Positions 36,069 to 45,873 of a DNA stretch of 64,000 nucleotides are shown one piece after another. The DNA is taken from assembly GCF_042747725.1 (NCBI RefSeq), contig NZ_JBHZGO010000110.1, forward strand, positions 248,001 through 312,000, given 5' to 3'. Made by a program: the position numbers and the translations under genes. The notes below the pieces were generated by a model, which saw nothing but the letters and a program-made list of their open reading frames with translations, was not told the DNA's origin and made no database searches. Each line of letters begins with the position of its first letter. Position 1 is the stretch's first letter. The DNA comes from FACHB-T130 sp042747725. GTDB taxonomy: Bacteria; Cyanobacteriota; Cyanobacteriia; Cyanobacteriales; FACHB-T130.

Positions 36069-37985
36069 CTAAACCGTTGCCGGTACTAACAAGTTAAAAA
36101 CTAATGGTTCCTCTAGTTTTTGGTAAGTACTCGTCAGGATGGTGTTTAAATAGCGAAGATAGCGATCGCCCTGCTGAGCATTCAGTCGATACATCTGCGT
36201 CGCTTCTTTGTCGAAAAGTGGAGCCTCTGCGATCGCTTGATAGTCAGGATTTTGCTCGGAGGCGGAACTCAGCAGTCCAAACTCGACTTCCGACGGCACG
36301 ATACCAGCAGGCAGTTTTCCTTCCAAAAGCGCCATGACGCGAGAATAACAAACTCGCGTATTAATGCCGCGATACTCTAATAACTGCATAATTTCATGAA
36401 GCGGCAGCGGTGCTTCCGGTAAAGCCCGTAAAAGTTCCAAAAGCAGAAAATAATCGCTGTACTGCTGTGTTTGTTGCTCCAACAATTGAGGATACAACGG
36501 TAACGTAGCCAAACCGTAAGCAACTGGACTACAGTTTAGGGTTGAGTCGTTTGAGCCAGTGTCCCGAATCAGGACTGCTTTTGGGAGTTTTTGTCGCAGC
36601 CATTGAGTTATTTCCCCGATGGCTGCGGTTCCGCCAGTACAGATAATTTGATTAATTCCCGATGCGGGTATCCCGGCTTGGGTTAGCAGTGCATTCAATT
36701 CTTGATTCAGTTTTTCAATAAACGGTTTGAACACGCGGTTTTCTAAGTCTCGGCGTGTCACCAAACAGGACTTTCCGCCCAATTCCACGGTATAGCTGTC
36801 TTGCTGTTGCAAAATTCGTTTGAGAGAATTGGCAGCTTCTAGAAGCGCTTGTCCTAGGGGAGAACTTTGCAATAACGATGCCAAGCGATCGCGCGTGGGT
36901 AAATCGGGTTCCCCGGCTTTGGGAAGGATCAAGGATGAAGAATGCAGGATGAAGGATGACTCGAATTCATTTTTCATCTTGCCTTCTTCATCGTTCAACA
37001 GTAATTGACCGATGATATCTTGATCGATCGCGTTGCCTGCATAGGCAAGACTCCGACAAGCAAACTGAGAATAAGTTAAGTCTTTAAGATTTTCGGGCAA
37101 ATTCACCAAAGCCAGTTCGATGGTAGTGGCACCCGCGTTGATCGCCAGAGTCCCGCCTTGCCAGGTTACTCCCGGTAGGGTTGCACCTTCAATCCCTGCT
37201 AACAAAGTAGCGATCGCATCCTCAAGAAAGAATATTTCCTCCGGATTTTCCACTAGATGGGCACCGAGTACGGCTTCGCGGATGTTAAAGCGGTAGGTAT
37301 CTCCCCATTGGGCAGGACAACCCACAATCACACCACTCAAGCAACCCATCGCTGCATTCAGCGTAGAGGGCTTTAAACCAGCAGCACCCACCAAATCACT
37401 TCTTCCATGTTCTGCTGGCGATCGCGGGTTTCCCTGACCTCCTAGGGGTCTGAGAGTGGCAAATAATGCTTGCAAGGATCGCCCCAGCCAGTAAAGCGAA
37501 ATTGGCTGGTCGAGAGACCACTGCAATACCGGCTCCCATTTTTTGGCAGATGAATAGTAAGGAATTCCTACCTTTAAGTACGGTTTAAAGTCTTGGATAA
37601 AGATTCCTTCTTTCCGATTGGCAAGAGAAGACGCCAGGACACCCACAGCGATCGCTGCTGGTGTATGCGCGTAAGCGCTACTCGCTGCTGGTGTATGTGC
37701 GTAAGCGCTACTCGCAACCACCGATGAGTGCCCGTAATTTCCCCAGGATGGCCCCGTATAAGTCACCGCTGGTAAACGAAAGCTGGTCTGGGTAGATTCT
37801 GTCTGTCCCTGAGTTATCCAATAGATGGGATATCGCTCACCCGTCGAACCATTTAACAGAACGGCGGAAATGCCAGTTGTCCCAAAGTCAATCCCTAAGT
37901 ACCAGGCATACTTGCTGACATTTTCCGCAGGAGATGGTTTTGCAGACCGCAGGATAGTGGAAGCATGAATTGAATTTGCATTCAT
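36069..37985 (-). CDS. Hsp70-like ATPase-fold protein
   Basis: 638 residues with an Hsp70/actin nucleotide-binding fold. The phosphate-1 motif is WYLGIDFGTTGISAVLLNG (about 30-48). LAINAGATTIELALV is a phosphate-2-like strand. ICTGGTAAIGEITQWL is the adenosine motif. The peptide-binding domain of true DnaK is not recognisable, so it is a diverged member. A tandem duplication SSAYAHTPAA is encoded by a 30-bp repeat (37654-37713), and a low-complexity KDEECRMKDD-like insert (about 36930-36990) looks like a dispersed repeat read in frame. ATG 37985 is preferred, because a TATAAA-like box lies between it and the alternative GTG at 38021. It lies just downstream of the large coiled-coil gene, probably co-transcribed. 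Confidence 0.78.
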   Translation of the reverse strand: MNANSIHASTILRSAKPSPAENVSKYAWYLGIDFGTTGISAVLLNGSTGERYPIYWITQGQTESTQTSFRLPAVTYTGPSWGNYGHSSVVASSAYAHTPAASSAYAHTPAAIAVGVLASSLANRKEGIFIQDFKPYLKVGIPYYSSAKKWEPVLQWSLDQPISLYWLGRSLQALFATLRPLGGQGNPRSPAEHGRSDLVGAAGLKPSTLNAAMGCLSGVIVGCPAQWGDTYRFNIREAVLGAHLVENPEEIFFLEDAIATLLAGIEGATLPGVTWQGGTLAINAGATTIELALVNLPENLKDLTYSQFACRSLAYAGNAIDQDIIGQLLLNDEEGKMKNEFESSFILHSSSLILPKAGEPDLPTRDRLASLLQSSPLGQALLEAANSLKRILQQQDSYTVELGGKSCLVTRRDLENRVFKPFIEKLNQELNALLTQAGIPASGINQIICTGGTAAIGEITQWLRQKLPKAVLIRDTGSNDSTLNCSPVAYGLATLPLYPQLLEQQTQQYSDYFLLLELLRALPEAPLPLHEIMQLLEYRGINTRVCYSRVMALLEGKLPAGIVPSEVEFGLLSSASEQNPDYQAIAEAPLFDKEATQMYRLNAQQGDRYLRYLNTILTSTYQKLEEPLVFNLLVPATV

Positions 37986-38059
37986 TATCCCGATGGGGAG
38001 CGATTTTATACTCTCTAACACAAGTGGGGATTCAAGGGTTGTTCCCTGAGTGGGTATCT

Positions 38060-41000
38060 CTACGGAGTTTTTTTTTCCGGGGTGGATGAGTCTGAGAATA
38101 TATCCAGATCGGAATCGTCAGAGGTTTCAGGCTGCATCAGCTCGGAAACGGCTTCTTCCTCAGGTTCAATAGGTGAATTGAGGGGGAACTGAGTGTGAGC
38201 GTCGTCTGGTGGAGTTATCAGTACTTCCAAGCGCAATAATTCTTCCTCCCACTCAGATTCCTCTGGGTGTGTTATTTCCACTTGAGAAATTTCTGGCATT
38301 TCCTCAAATTCCCAGTCGCCTAAGTCTTCTTCCTGCAACGCAGTTAGCGCATCAATGTCGGAAGCGATCGCCCTTTCTCTAGGTGGTTCTATCTGTTCCT
38401 CATCGGCGAATAATCCCCACGATTCATCAAACTCAATCGATACTGTTGTCTCCCCGTCAGTAATTTCTGGCGTCTGTTGTGCTTCCGAGTCCGCGACGTA
38501 TTCTTGCTCTAGCGCCGCCGTTTCTGTAGGTAGCTCTAGATTGAGTTCTGCTTCGGGTAAGAATGCCAACGATTCATCGAAATCTATGGCTTCTGGTGCC
38601 TCCCAGGGAGGATTGGCTGGCTCCTCCCACTCCCAGTCGGCGACGTATTCTTGATCCAGCGCCGCTGTTTGTGTAGGTAGCTCTAGATTGAGTTCTGCTT
38701 CAGGTAAGAATGCCAGCGATTCATCGAAATCTATGGCTTCTGGTGTCTCTGTTGAAGTGATTCCTAACGTCTGTTGCTGCGAGTCGGCTATGTATTCTTG
38801 CTCCTCCTGCGTTCCTAGTTCTGTTTCTGTTATCAAACCTAGAGAGGGCGATACTTCCGACGATTCATCAGGGTTAGCGGGGGGAAGGAAAGCGATCGCC
38901 TTGTCTGGAGGTGGGTTCAAGGGTTCTACGGGGAACAAGGAAGCCAAATTCCAATCTGGTCTTTCATCGGGTTCTGTTACAGTGTTCGCCGCTACAGTAT
39001 TCGCCGCAGTTTCCGGTTGCTCCTGATGGTTCGAGTTTTGTTGCTGGTGAGCGATCGCGTTTTCTGTTTCTGCTAAACTTAATTCCTCAGATGGCAATCT
39101 TTCCGACTCCCCATCTGTCAGTGGAACCGAATCTTCCACCAGAAAGCTATCTAAAGCAAGATCGTCCCAATCCTCCATCAACAACTCATCCAGTTCCGTC
39201 ACTGGCAAAGTTTCCTGGGATTGAACTTCAAACTGTGAGTGTCTCGTCCTCTGCGTTGCTTCTGGCGCTTGTTCCTCTTGTGTTTCAACGTCAACCGTCC
39301 CCCCTGCTATCTCCATTCCAAAAATCTCTTCCTGCTGTGCGAACCAGGCACCTTGAGTCTGGATTTCTGTACCGTTATCAATAAAATCTGCCTCTACATC
39401 GCTTCCCTGCTCCTCTGATTCCGGGAACACATCCCCCTGCGGTGCCTCAAAGCTAGACAGGTCTTCACTCAGCAGTTGCAGTGTATCTCGATCCAGCCAA
39501 AAAAATTCTTCTTGGTCAACCGAGAAAGTATCCATCAATAGCAGATTCTCGTCTGGCGAAGCTGGAATGTAGATATCTTCTTCCAGACTTGCAGCTTCCT
39601 CGGTTGCAGGTTGCTCTGTGTTCTGGATTTGAGTGTTCTGGATTTGAGTGTTCTGGATTTGAGTGATTTCCTCCACACTAGGAAGTGTGGTAATTGGCAA
39701 GAAAGATTCCTCTGGCGGTACTTCCTGCTCCTGCAACAGATCGGTTAGTGCCGAAATGACCAAATCCCCTGCTTCCACAGTTTCAGTGTTGAAGGCTTCA
39801 TTAGTTTCGACATTTCGATCGTCTCTGGCAATTGTCGGAGCCGCCCAATTGCCAGCTTGGACAACCGTGATTTCCCAATCTTCTGGAAATAAAACATCTT
39901 CCCAAGACTCCTCAATTTGCTCTGCTCTCGCAGGCGGTTGAGCGATCGTGGCATCTTCAGCGGGGTCTCCCAAGCCTGCAAACAGGGCATCTTCTAAAGA
40001 GTCCTGACTGCTATAGGAGTGGGGTTTCCTCGCCCCTGCTGAGTCCTGAGGGATGATTGGATCTTTACTTTCCGCCTGAATTTGGGTATCTACCGCAGGA
40101 GCATCCTCCTGTTGTTTCTTAGCACTTTGCCCTTGTGGTTCGGTACTCTTTGGCAGCGGCGGTGTACCAAACAAACTTTCAAAAAAATCGTCGATTTCGT
40201 CGCGCCTCCTTTCGGGAGTGGCGGGAAGAATAGGCTCCGTCTGGAAGATAGTTTTCATATCATCGTCATCAAGCGATGCCGCCTCCAGATTGCCCAGGTT
40301 CTCCAGATTCAAGTCTTCCAGATCGCTACTCTGGGCACCAGAGGCAGGGTTTGATGTAGTGCTAGGCGATGTTGTCCCAAAGAAATTGTCCCTTTGAGAG
40401 GGTTGCCTTTGTACTGACTCGCCTAACCTGTCCGCTGGCAGATTCAACTGGGGACTTTGCGGCTGTACCTGTTCCACTGAGCGGGGGGGCAATTCAACAC
40501 CCGGATAAGGCAATGGCTGTCTGGCGACAGTAACATCATTAGGCGAGAAATTGAATTCGTTGCGATTAGGGGGTGCCGAGTGGGGTTGATCCAGAGGAAT
40601 TCGGGGTTCTCTCTGGGGATAGGGGAGTTGCTGATTGCCTGTTTCTGGTGTTTTCGCAGCCGTAGTCGCGCTGCTTGCATCCACTTCTGAAATCTGCCGC
40701 GATGATTGCAAAATTGCTGAGGCTTCTTGCTGTAACTGCTCGGTGAGCTGATTCACCAACTCTGTAAACATCAGCTCGCTCTGCTGCCCCAAATTGTGCA
40801 TTTTATCAAGTCCTTGGGACAAAGACTCTTGATAGCTAAAAAGATTGCGTTGCAGTGCCTCGAAGACTGTACGAATGGTTGAATCCAGCGTTGCTAGCAG
40901 TTGATCGGATTTCGCCTGTAGGGTTTGCAGTTGTTCCAGGCGCTCTTGCGGATGTAAAGGTAAAGAATTGCTGGATATCGCGTCTGAATAGCTAGGTGAG

Positions 41001-41548
41001 GAATTATAGGGTTGTTTCTGACTTTCTGGAGGGAGTATCTGTGCGCTCAAAAACTGAGTTTCCAGATTTCTCAGGGTTTGAGCCATCTGTTGCGCGAGAC
41101 TTTCCTGCAAGCGACTAGAAAGCACCTGCAAAAATTCGGAAATCAGTTGCTGCTGTGCCGCTTGTTGCTGGGCAAGCGTTCGATGGTGCAGCCGATAACT
41201 CTCCATCTGCCGAATCTCTAGAACCAGAGACTCCCGCTGTTGGCGAAGACTCTCCAGATCCCCCTGCAAGGACTGCATCAAGCTGGTTCGCACAGCTTCC
41301 ATATCTTGTTCAACCGCTTGCACGATCTGTCGTGCTGTTGCTTGCGGTTGGTAATTTTCCTGATGCCGAGCTTCATCTCCAGCGCCTGATTGTTGTCGTG
41401 AGACTAAATAGGTACGAACTTGCTCCAGAAGCCGACGCTGCTCTTGAACATCAACTGACCTGAGCCAAGGCCGACGGGAGCTGGCCTTGTGGAGGATGCT
41501 GTCGATGTCGGCGATTAGTGTAGAAATCGCATCCGTCTCGTGAGTCAC
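38060..41548 (-). CDS. Large acidic protein with N-terminal coiled coil
   Basis: 1162 residues. Residues about 20-290 are rich in Q/L/E heptads (coiled coil, for example EQVRTYLVSRQQ and MESYRLHHRTLAQQQAAQQQ). The remainder is very acidic low-complexity sequence with internal duplications, such as two copies of FDESLAFLPEAELNLELPT and a triple IQNTQ (15-bp tandem repeat near 39626-39665). No signal peptide or enzyme domain. I do not recognise a named family. It is followed 39-75 bases downstream by the Hsp70-like gene on the same strand, suggesting the pair acts together, perhaps as a scaffold with its ATPase partner. That is inference. Confidence 0.72.
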   Translation of the reverse strand: MTHETDAISTLIADIDSILHKASSRRPWLRSVDVQEQRRLLEQVRTYLVSRQQSGAGDEARHQENYQPQATARQIVQAVEQDMEAVRTSLMQSLQGDLESLRQQRESLVLEIRQMESYRLHHRTLAQQQAAQQQLISEFLQVLSSRLQESLAQQMAQTLRNLETQFLSAQILPPESQKQPYNSSPSYSDAISSNSLPLHPQERLEQLQTLQAKSDQLLATLDSTIRTVFEALQRNLFSYQESLSQGLDKMHNLGQQSELMFTELVNQLTEQLQQEASAILQSSRQISEVDASSATTAAKTPETGNQQLPYPQREPRIPLDQPHSAPPNRNEFNFSPNDVTVARQPLPYPGVELPPRSVEQVQPQSPQLNLPADRLGESVQRQPSQRDNFFGTTSPSTTSNPASGAQSSDLEDLNLENLGNLEAASLDDDDMKTIFQTEPILPATPERRRDEIDDFFESLFGTPPLPKSTEPQGQSAKKQQEDAPAVDTQIQAESKDPIIPQDSAGARKPHSYSSQDSLEDALFAGLGDPAEDATIAQPPARAEQIEESWEDVLFPEDWEITVVQAGNWAAPTIARDDRNVETNEAFNTETVEAGDLVISALTDLLQEQEVPPEESFLPITTLPSVEEITQIQNTQIQNTQIQNTEQPATEEAASLEEDIYIPASPDENLLLMDTFSVDQEEFFWLDRDTLQLLSEDLSSFEAPQGDVFPESEEQGSDVEADFIDNGTEIQTQGAWFAQQEEIFGMEIAGGTVDVETQEEQAPEATQRTRHSQFEVQSQETLPVTELDELLMEDWDDLALDSFLVEDSVPLTDGESERLPSEELSLAETENAIAHQQQNSNHQEQPETAANTVAANTVTEPDERPDWNLASLFPVEPLNPPPDKAIAFLPPANPDESSEVSPSLGLITETELGTQEEQEYIADSQQQTLGITSTETPEAIDFDESLAFLPEAELNLELPTQTAALDQEYVADWEWEEPANPPWEAPEAIDFDESLAFLPEAELNLELPTETAALEQEYVADSEAQQTPEITDGETTVSIEFDESWGLFADEEQIEPPRERAIASDIDALTALQEEDLGDWEFEEMPEISQVEITHPEESEWEEELLRLEVLITPPDDAHTQFPLNSPIEPEEEAVSELMQPETSDDSDLDIFSDSSTPEKKTP

Positions 41549-42078
41549 AATGGAATCCCTGGCTAGAACGATTGCACAGTTATGAGAAGTTACTATACTG
41601 CCACTGCCTATAATGTTAGACTGCCCAACAAGAACAACTTATATTAAACAGGGTGTTGCATCTACCGGGTGAAATATTTCAAGACTGGTAATTCTAAATG
41701 TAGATGGAATTTTGGGTTATAGCCTTTTGTTACCAAATGGGTACCAAGAAAGCGATCGCCCAAAATGAAAGCGTTTTGGATTAAGATGCGAGTTTTGCTT
41801 TTGTTTCCCAGCAGCGAGTCGGGGGTTTCCTCTATTGAGGATAATAAAGATAGCGTCACTCGCCAATGGGTGCCTCCCAACTCCGGTTGGTACGCTGCCA
41901 AGAGCCTCCTGTTCAGCCCAATTATCTTCGAGAGCGTAAACGCCATATTCTGGAGATGCCGACCTGATTGCTGAAGTTTCCAGCTAAACGGTTGCTCTTG
42001 ATTCAAACGCTACCAGCCAGCCCCACTCCAGTGGGCCACTCTTTATCAGTTCTTAGCTTTTTCATTTGTGTTGGCCCG
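41549..42078. other. Divergent intergenic region
   Basis: 530 bases between the coiled-coil gene and the Crp/Fnr regulator. Overlapping short frames on both strands (for example 41662-42006 minus) show no family features. It should hold both promoters; no Crp-type palindrome was evident by eye. Confidence 0.45.
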
Positions 42079-42786
42079 ATGGAAGACCGATACACCCCCC
42101 GCGAACCGAACTCTAACATGAATGCGTTGATTCGCTCCACACCTTTATTTTCCGGCTTACCAGAGGCCGTTGTGGAGAAAGCCACTTCCCATGTCGTCAC
42201 TCGTACCCATCCCGCAAATCAGGTGATTTTGCTGGAAAATGACTGGGGCGGCTCTGTCTATTTTATTCTGGAGGGCTGGGCAAAAATTCGCACCTACAAC
42301 CTTGATGGTAAAGAGGTAACGCTGAATATTCTTGGCAAAGGAGAACTTTTTGGCGAAATGGCAGCGTTGGATGAGGTACCTCGTTCAACGGATGTGATTA
42401 CGCTAACTCCCACGACGATTGGCAGTATGCCTGCTCAAGATTTTGTTCAGTTAATTCATAACGAACCAATGGCAGGCGTTCGGTTGGCTCAGCTGATGGC
42501 AAAACGCCTGCGTCAAGTCAACCGTCGCCTCCGATTGCGAGAATCAGATAGTATGTCCCGCGTTGCCGACACGTTATTATTTTTGGCAGAAGGACAGGGA
42601 ACAATTGCCCAAAAAGGAACGATGATCCCGAATTTACCCCACCGTGAATTAAGTAGCCTGAGCGGTCTGGCGCGAGAAACGGTGACGCGGGTTTTAACAA
42701 AGCTGGAAAAGAAGGCGCTGATTATGCGCGACCACGAGATCCTGTGCATTCCCGATTTGGTGGCCTTGGAACGGCTAATCGTCTAG
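42079..42786 (+). CDS. Crp/Fnr-family transcriptional regulator
   Basis: A 235-residue regulator. A cyclic-nucleotide-binding-like beta barrel (about 20-140; FILEGWAKIRTYNLDGKEVTLNILGKGELFGEMAALD) is followed by a long dimerisation helix and a C-terminal winged helix with recognition helix SGLARETVTRVLTKLEKK. The effector pocket has GEMAALDEVPRST, close to the cAMP-type motif, but I cannot tell whether it binds a nucleotide. ATG 42079 (MEDRYTPREPNSN) is favoured as the start over the longer frame from 41968; ATG 42118 is possible. It lies 59 bases upstream of a universal stress protein gene, probably in one unit. Confidence 0.85.
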   Translation: MEDRYTPREPNSNMNALIRSTPLFSGLPEAVVEKATSHVVTRTHPANQVILLENDWGGSVYFILEGWAKIRTYNLDGKEVTLNILGKGELFGEMAALDEVPRSTDVITLTPTTIGSMPAQDFVQLIHNEPMAGVRLAQLMAKRLRQVNRRLRLRESDSMSRVADTLLFLAEGQGTIAQKGTMIPNLPHRELSSLSGLARETVTRVLTKLEKKALIMRDHEILCIPDLVALERLIV

Positions 42787-42845
42787 TAAATGTACGGCAG
42801 TGGCACTCAGGGTGCCCAACTGCAATTTATCTGGGTGCCTAAATT

Positions 42846-43370
42846 ATGGGTTTTCAGAAAATATTGGTTGCTATCGACTACTCTTCTTTATGTCAGACTG
42901 TCTTCGCTCAAGCGCTGGAATTGGCGCAGGCGAATCGCGGGGCAATAATGCTGCTGCATTGTCTCAGTAGCGAGATGCTCGGTGAAATAACGCCGCCGTC
43001 TGGTGAGAGGGGTTTGTATCCTCAAATGGTGACAACCTATGAAAATCACCACCTGATTGTCGAAAGGCGAATCCAGCAGGTGCAAGATTTGCTACGAAGT
43101 TACTGCGAAAAATCTGCCAGTCAGAAAGTGCCGACGGAGTTTGATTACAAAGTGGGTGAGGCTGGGCAAATGTTATGTCAAACTGCTGAGAATTGGGGTG
43201 CCGAGTTGATTGTGATGGGACGCCGGGGGCGCAAGGGATTGACAGAAGCTTTGCTGGGGAGTGCGAGTAATTATGTGCTGCATCACGCTCCCTGTTCGGT
43301 GTTGGTAATTCAGGGCATGGATACGGAGCATCCTGAGTCACTGGCGACGGGGGAAATGGCGGATGGTTAA
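42846..43370 (+). CDS. Universal stress protein (UspA family)
   Basis: A 174-residue protein beginning FQKILVAIDYSSLCQTVFAQ and ending in the ATP-binding motif GRRGRKGLTEALLGSASNYV (G-x2-G-x9-G-S), so it is likely an ATP-binding Usp. It carries an insert typical of cyanobacterial Usps between the second strand and helix. It follows the Crp/Fnr regulator, which may control it. Confidence 0.9.
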   Translation: MGFQKILVAIDYSSLCQTVFAQALELAQANRGAIMLLHCLSSEMLGEITPPSGERGLYPQMVTTYENHHLIVERRIQQVQDLLRSYCEKSASQKVPTEFDYKVGEAGQMLCQTAENWGAELIVMGRRGRKGLTEALLGSASNYVLHHAPCSVLVIQGMDTEHPESLATGEMADG

Positions 43371-43485
43371 AAGGGGTATTGGGAATTGGTAATGGGTCTT
43401 CCCATTTTCTCCTGAAGCTGCTGAAGCTCGGCTCAAAACTGGAATAGAGGTTAAATTTAGGATCTGGCTTTGTTTTTTAATCTGC

Positions 43486-44241
43486 ATGAGCGATCCTTTT
43501 GAAGACAGTCAAGCTTCTGGTCTGGGTAATTCTCAGAAAATCGAAGCTCAGGCGAATCTAAGCGAAATGCCCCCGGCAACCAGTGCCCAAGGCGACAATT
43601 ATTCCGAACCCCAGGTGAAGGCAGTTGCTCCCCTGATTATGGTGGAAACTGCATTTCTGGCTAGTACCTGTAGCCTGATTTGGCTGATTAATTATTACTT
43701 TCCAATGGGGCCGCTGCTGCGGATGTTTTTCCCAATCCCGATTGCCCTTGTATACCTGCGGTGGGGACACCGGGCGGCTTGGATGGCGGCGTTGGTTTCT
43801 GGGTTGCTGTTGTCCGTCCTGATGGGGCCAACTCGCAGCATTCTGTTTCTGATCCCCTACGGTCTCATGGGTGTCCAACTGGGGGCTTTGTGGCGGCGCA
43901 GGAGCAGCTGGCTGTTCTCGATTGGTACGGGGACAATTATTGGTACGTTTGGATTCTTTTTTCGGTTTTGGCTGCTGTCGATTTTATTGGGGGAAGACCT
44001 CTGGGTTTACATGACTAGCCAGGTGACGGGACTGGCAGAATGGGCATTTGTCAAGATAGGGCTACTGCAAGAGCCGAGTCTATCTTTGATTCAGGCGATC
44101 GCATTCGGCACGATCGTTCTCAATAATGTCATCTATCTGTTTGTTGTGCATCTGGTGGCTTTGTTGCTACTCGATCGTTTGGGCAATCCGATTCCCCGTC
44201 CCCCTCATTGGGTGCAAGTGCTGCTGGATTATGAAGAATGA
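43486..44241 (+). CDS. DUF2232-type multi-pass membrane protein
   Basis: A 251-residue protein with a polar N-terminus (about 50 residues) and about six hydrophobic segments (for example VETAFLASTCSLIWLINYYF, AWMAALVSGLLLSVLMG, SIGTGTIIGTFGFFFRFWLL). The layout resembles the cyanobacterial DUF2232/YybS family. Its function is not established. It overlaps the cobT start by four bases (ATGA), so the two are translationally coupled. Confidence 0.75.
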   Translation: MSDPFEDSQASGLGNSQKIEAQANLSEMPPATSAQGDNYSEPQVKAVAPLIMVETAFLASTCSLIWLINYYFPMGPLLRMFFPIPIALVYLRWGHRAAWMAALVSGLLLSVLMGPTRSILFLIPYGLMGVQLGALWRRRSSWLFSIGTGTIIGTFGFFFRFWLLSILLGEDLWVYMTSQVTGLAEWAFVKIGLLQEPSLSLIQAIAFGTIVLNNVIYLFVVHLVALLLLDRLGNPIPRPPHWVQVLLDYEE

Positions 44242-45359
44242 GGATGATTCATGTCTACACTCAGATAGAACAGGGACATCGATGGCTCCAGCGATATCGG
44301 GGACGCCCATCGGTGTTTGCTTGTATTTTGGGCTTTACCGCCACAGGGCTGATCCCCGGTATTTCAGCGGCTGGGGCAACGCCAGAGGATCGACGATATA
44401 CAGCGATCGCAGATGCGGAATTTTTGTATAAAGGTCCTCAGCCTCAGCCCCAATATCCCCTGCCTCCCCTGCAAGCGGGTGCCTCTCCAGTGCTAATCTC
44501 CCGCGCGGTGGTTGAAGCACTCGGTATTCCCGTTTATTTATTTAATGCCGGATTGCCCCAGCCGCCAACTGTCCCAGTAATTGATTTGGGAGGTGCCCCT
44601 GCTTTGTGTCTCAGCGGCGGAAATGCTTTGTCTCTAGCTACAGTGAAACATCTGTGGGAACAAGGACTCATTTGGGGACAACAACTAGCGGCAAGTATCC
44701 CTGATGGATATTTAATTCTGGGCGAGTGCGTGGTGGGGGGAACCACAACGGCTTTGGCGATTTTAACGGGCTTGGGTGTCCCCGCTGCCGGTAAGGTCAA
44801 CAGCAGCCATCCTAGCTGCAATCACGCGCAAAAGTGGGCTGTGGTGGAAGCTGGGCTGAAAGCGCTCAAAGGGAGAGGCGCACAGAGGCACAGGGGCAGC
44901 GTTCATCTTACCCAAAATCCTTTACATCTAGTTGCGGCAATTGGCGATCCGATGCAAATTGCGGTTGCGGGGATGGCGATCGCTGCGAGTCGCACTTGCG
45001 GTGTCATGCTGGCTGGTGGAACGCAAATGCTGGCTGTCTATGCCTTGATGCAGGCGCTTGGGCGTCAATATCCCCTGTCCTGGGAACCCGAACAAGTTGT
45101 CGTGGGAACCACTCGCTGGGTGGCAGAAGATCCCACCGGCGATACTGTCGGCTTAGCAAAAGCAATTAGCCCAGTCCCCCTACTGGGAACTAGGCTAAGT
45201 TTTGCGCCCTCGCGTTATCCTCAACTGCGGGCTTATGAGCAAGGATATGTTAAAGAAGGCATGGGTGCGGGGGGATGTGCGATCGCGGCTCATTTAACTC
45301 AGGGTTGGCACCAGGAGCAATTACTCCAAGCCATTGAAATGTTAATTGAACGTTGTTGA
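44238..45359 (+). CDS. cobT: Nicotinate mononucleotide-dependent phosphoribosyltransferase CobT
   Basis: A 373-residue protein of the TIGR00303-type CobT family, which activates the lower axial base for cobalamin-type corrinoids (pseudocobalamin in many cyanobacteria). Recognisable are GLIPGISAAGATPEDRRYTA, the Gly-rich LGECVVGGTTTALAILTGLG and KVNSSHPSCNHAQK segments, and a C-terminal GAGGCAIAAHL. An insert GRGAQRHRGSVH (44870-44905) reads like a dispersed repeat in frame. It overlaps the DUF2232-type gene, so the pair is one operon. No other cobalamin gene is adjacent. Confidence 0.85.
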   Translation: MRMIHVYTQIEQGHRWLQRYRGRPSVFACILGFTATGLIPGISAAGATPEDRRYTAIADAEFLYKGPQPQPQYPLPPLQAGASPVLISRAVVEALGIPVYLFNAGLPQPPTVPVIDLGGAPALCLSGGNALSLATVKHLWEQGLIWGQQLAASIPDGYLILGECVVGGTTTALAILTGLGVPAAGKVNSSHPSCNHAQKWAVVEAGLKALKGRGAQRHRGSVHLTQNPLHLVAAIGDPMQIAVAGMAIAASRTCGVMLAGGTQMLAVYALMQALGRQYPLSWEPEQVVVGTTRWVAEDPTGDTVGLAKAISPVPLLGTRLSFAPSRYPQLRAYEQGYVKEGMGAGGCAIAAHLTQGWHQEQLLQAIEMLIERC

Positions 45360-45459
45360 AGTCTGAAATATGAAGTGTGAAGTATAAAGCCAGTCTTTAT
45401 TCTTTCTTCTCTATCTGCAAGCCTTCGTTCTATCAACCTTTATCCCGCCTGCCGAATAC

Positions 45460-45873
45460 TTAAGAGTGGATTCTCTGAGCGAGTAACTGTTCTTCTAAAG
45501 CAGCAATGCGATTATAGGCTGCGGTGAGCTGTGCCGTTAGCCGTTGGATTTGAATTGCCGGTGACAAATCTTTCTCGCTGCTATGAGAGTTACTATCTAC
45601 ACAGTTTGTATCGACTAAGACATCTTTGTGTTCCATTACTGGAGAGTGATTACTGTAGCTTTTATAGGCATAGCCGCTATTACTGACCCCTAGAGATGGC
45701 GGCGTACCTTCCTGAATAGGCGCTGCTTTGCTTTTAGACAAAGCTTCAGAGACTTTTTCACTCAACTGGTCAATCATTTCGTAAAGGACATCAACTTTAT
45801 GATTTAAAGTGATGACTTGCTTTTGAAGTGAATCCATGCAATTCCCACTAGGCGTTAACTTGGTTTCTTTCAT
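45460..45873 (-). CDS. Hypothetical coiled-coil protein
   Basis: 137 residues. Helical coiled-coil stretches occur at about 12-45 (MDSLQKQVITLNHKVDVLYE...) and 108-134 (IQRLTAQLTAAYNRIAALEE), joined by a Ser/Asn-rich linker. No signal peptide or known domain. It is convergent with cobT. Function unknown. Confidence 0.6.
   Translation of the reverse strand: MKETKLTPSGNCMDSLQKQVITLNHKVDVLYEMIDQLSEKVSEALSKSKAAPIQEGTPPSLGVSNSGYAYKSYSNHSPVMEHKDVLVDTNCVDSNSHSSEKDLSPAIQIQRLTAQLTAAYNRIAALEEQLLAQRIHS

Noticed and set aside
41662..42006. 114-codon minus-strand frame upstream of the Crp/Fnr gene
   Set aside because: It overlaps the probable promoter and 5' end region of the regulator gene and shows no recognised family.
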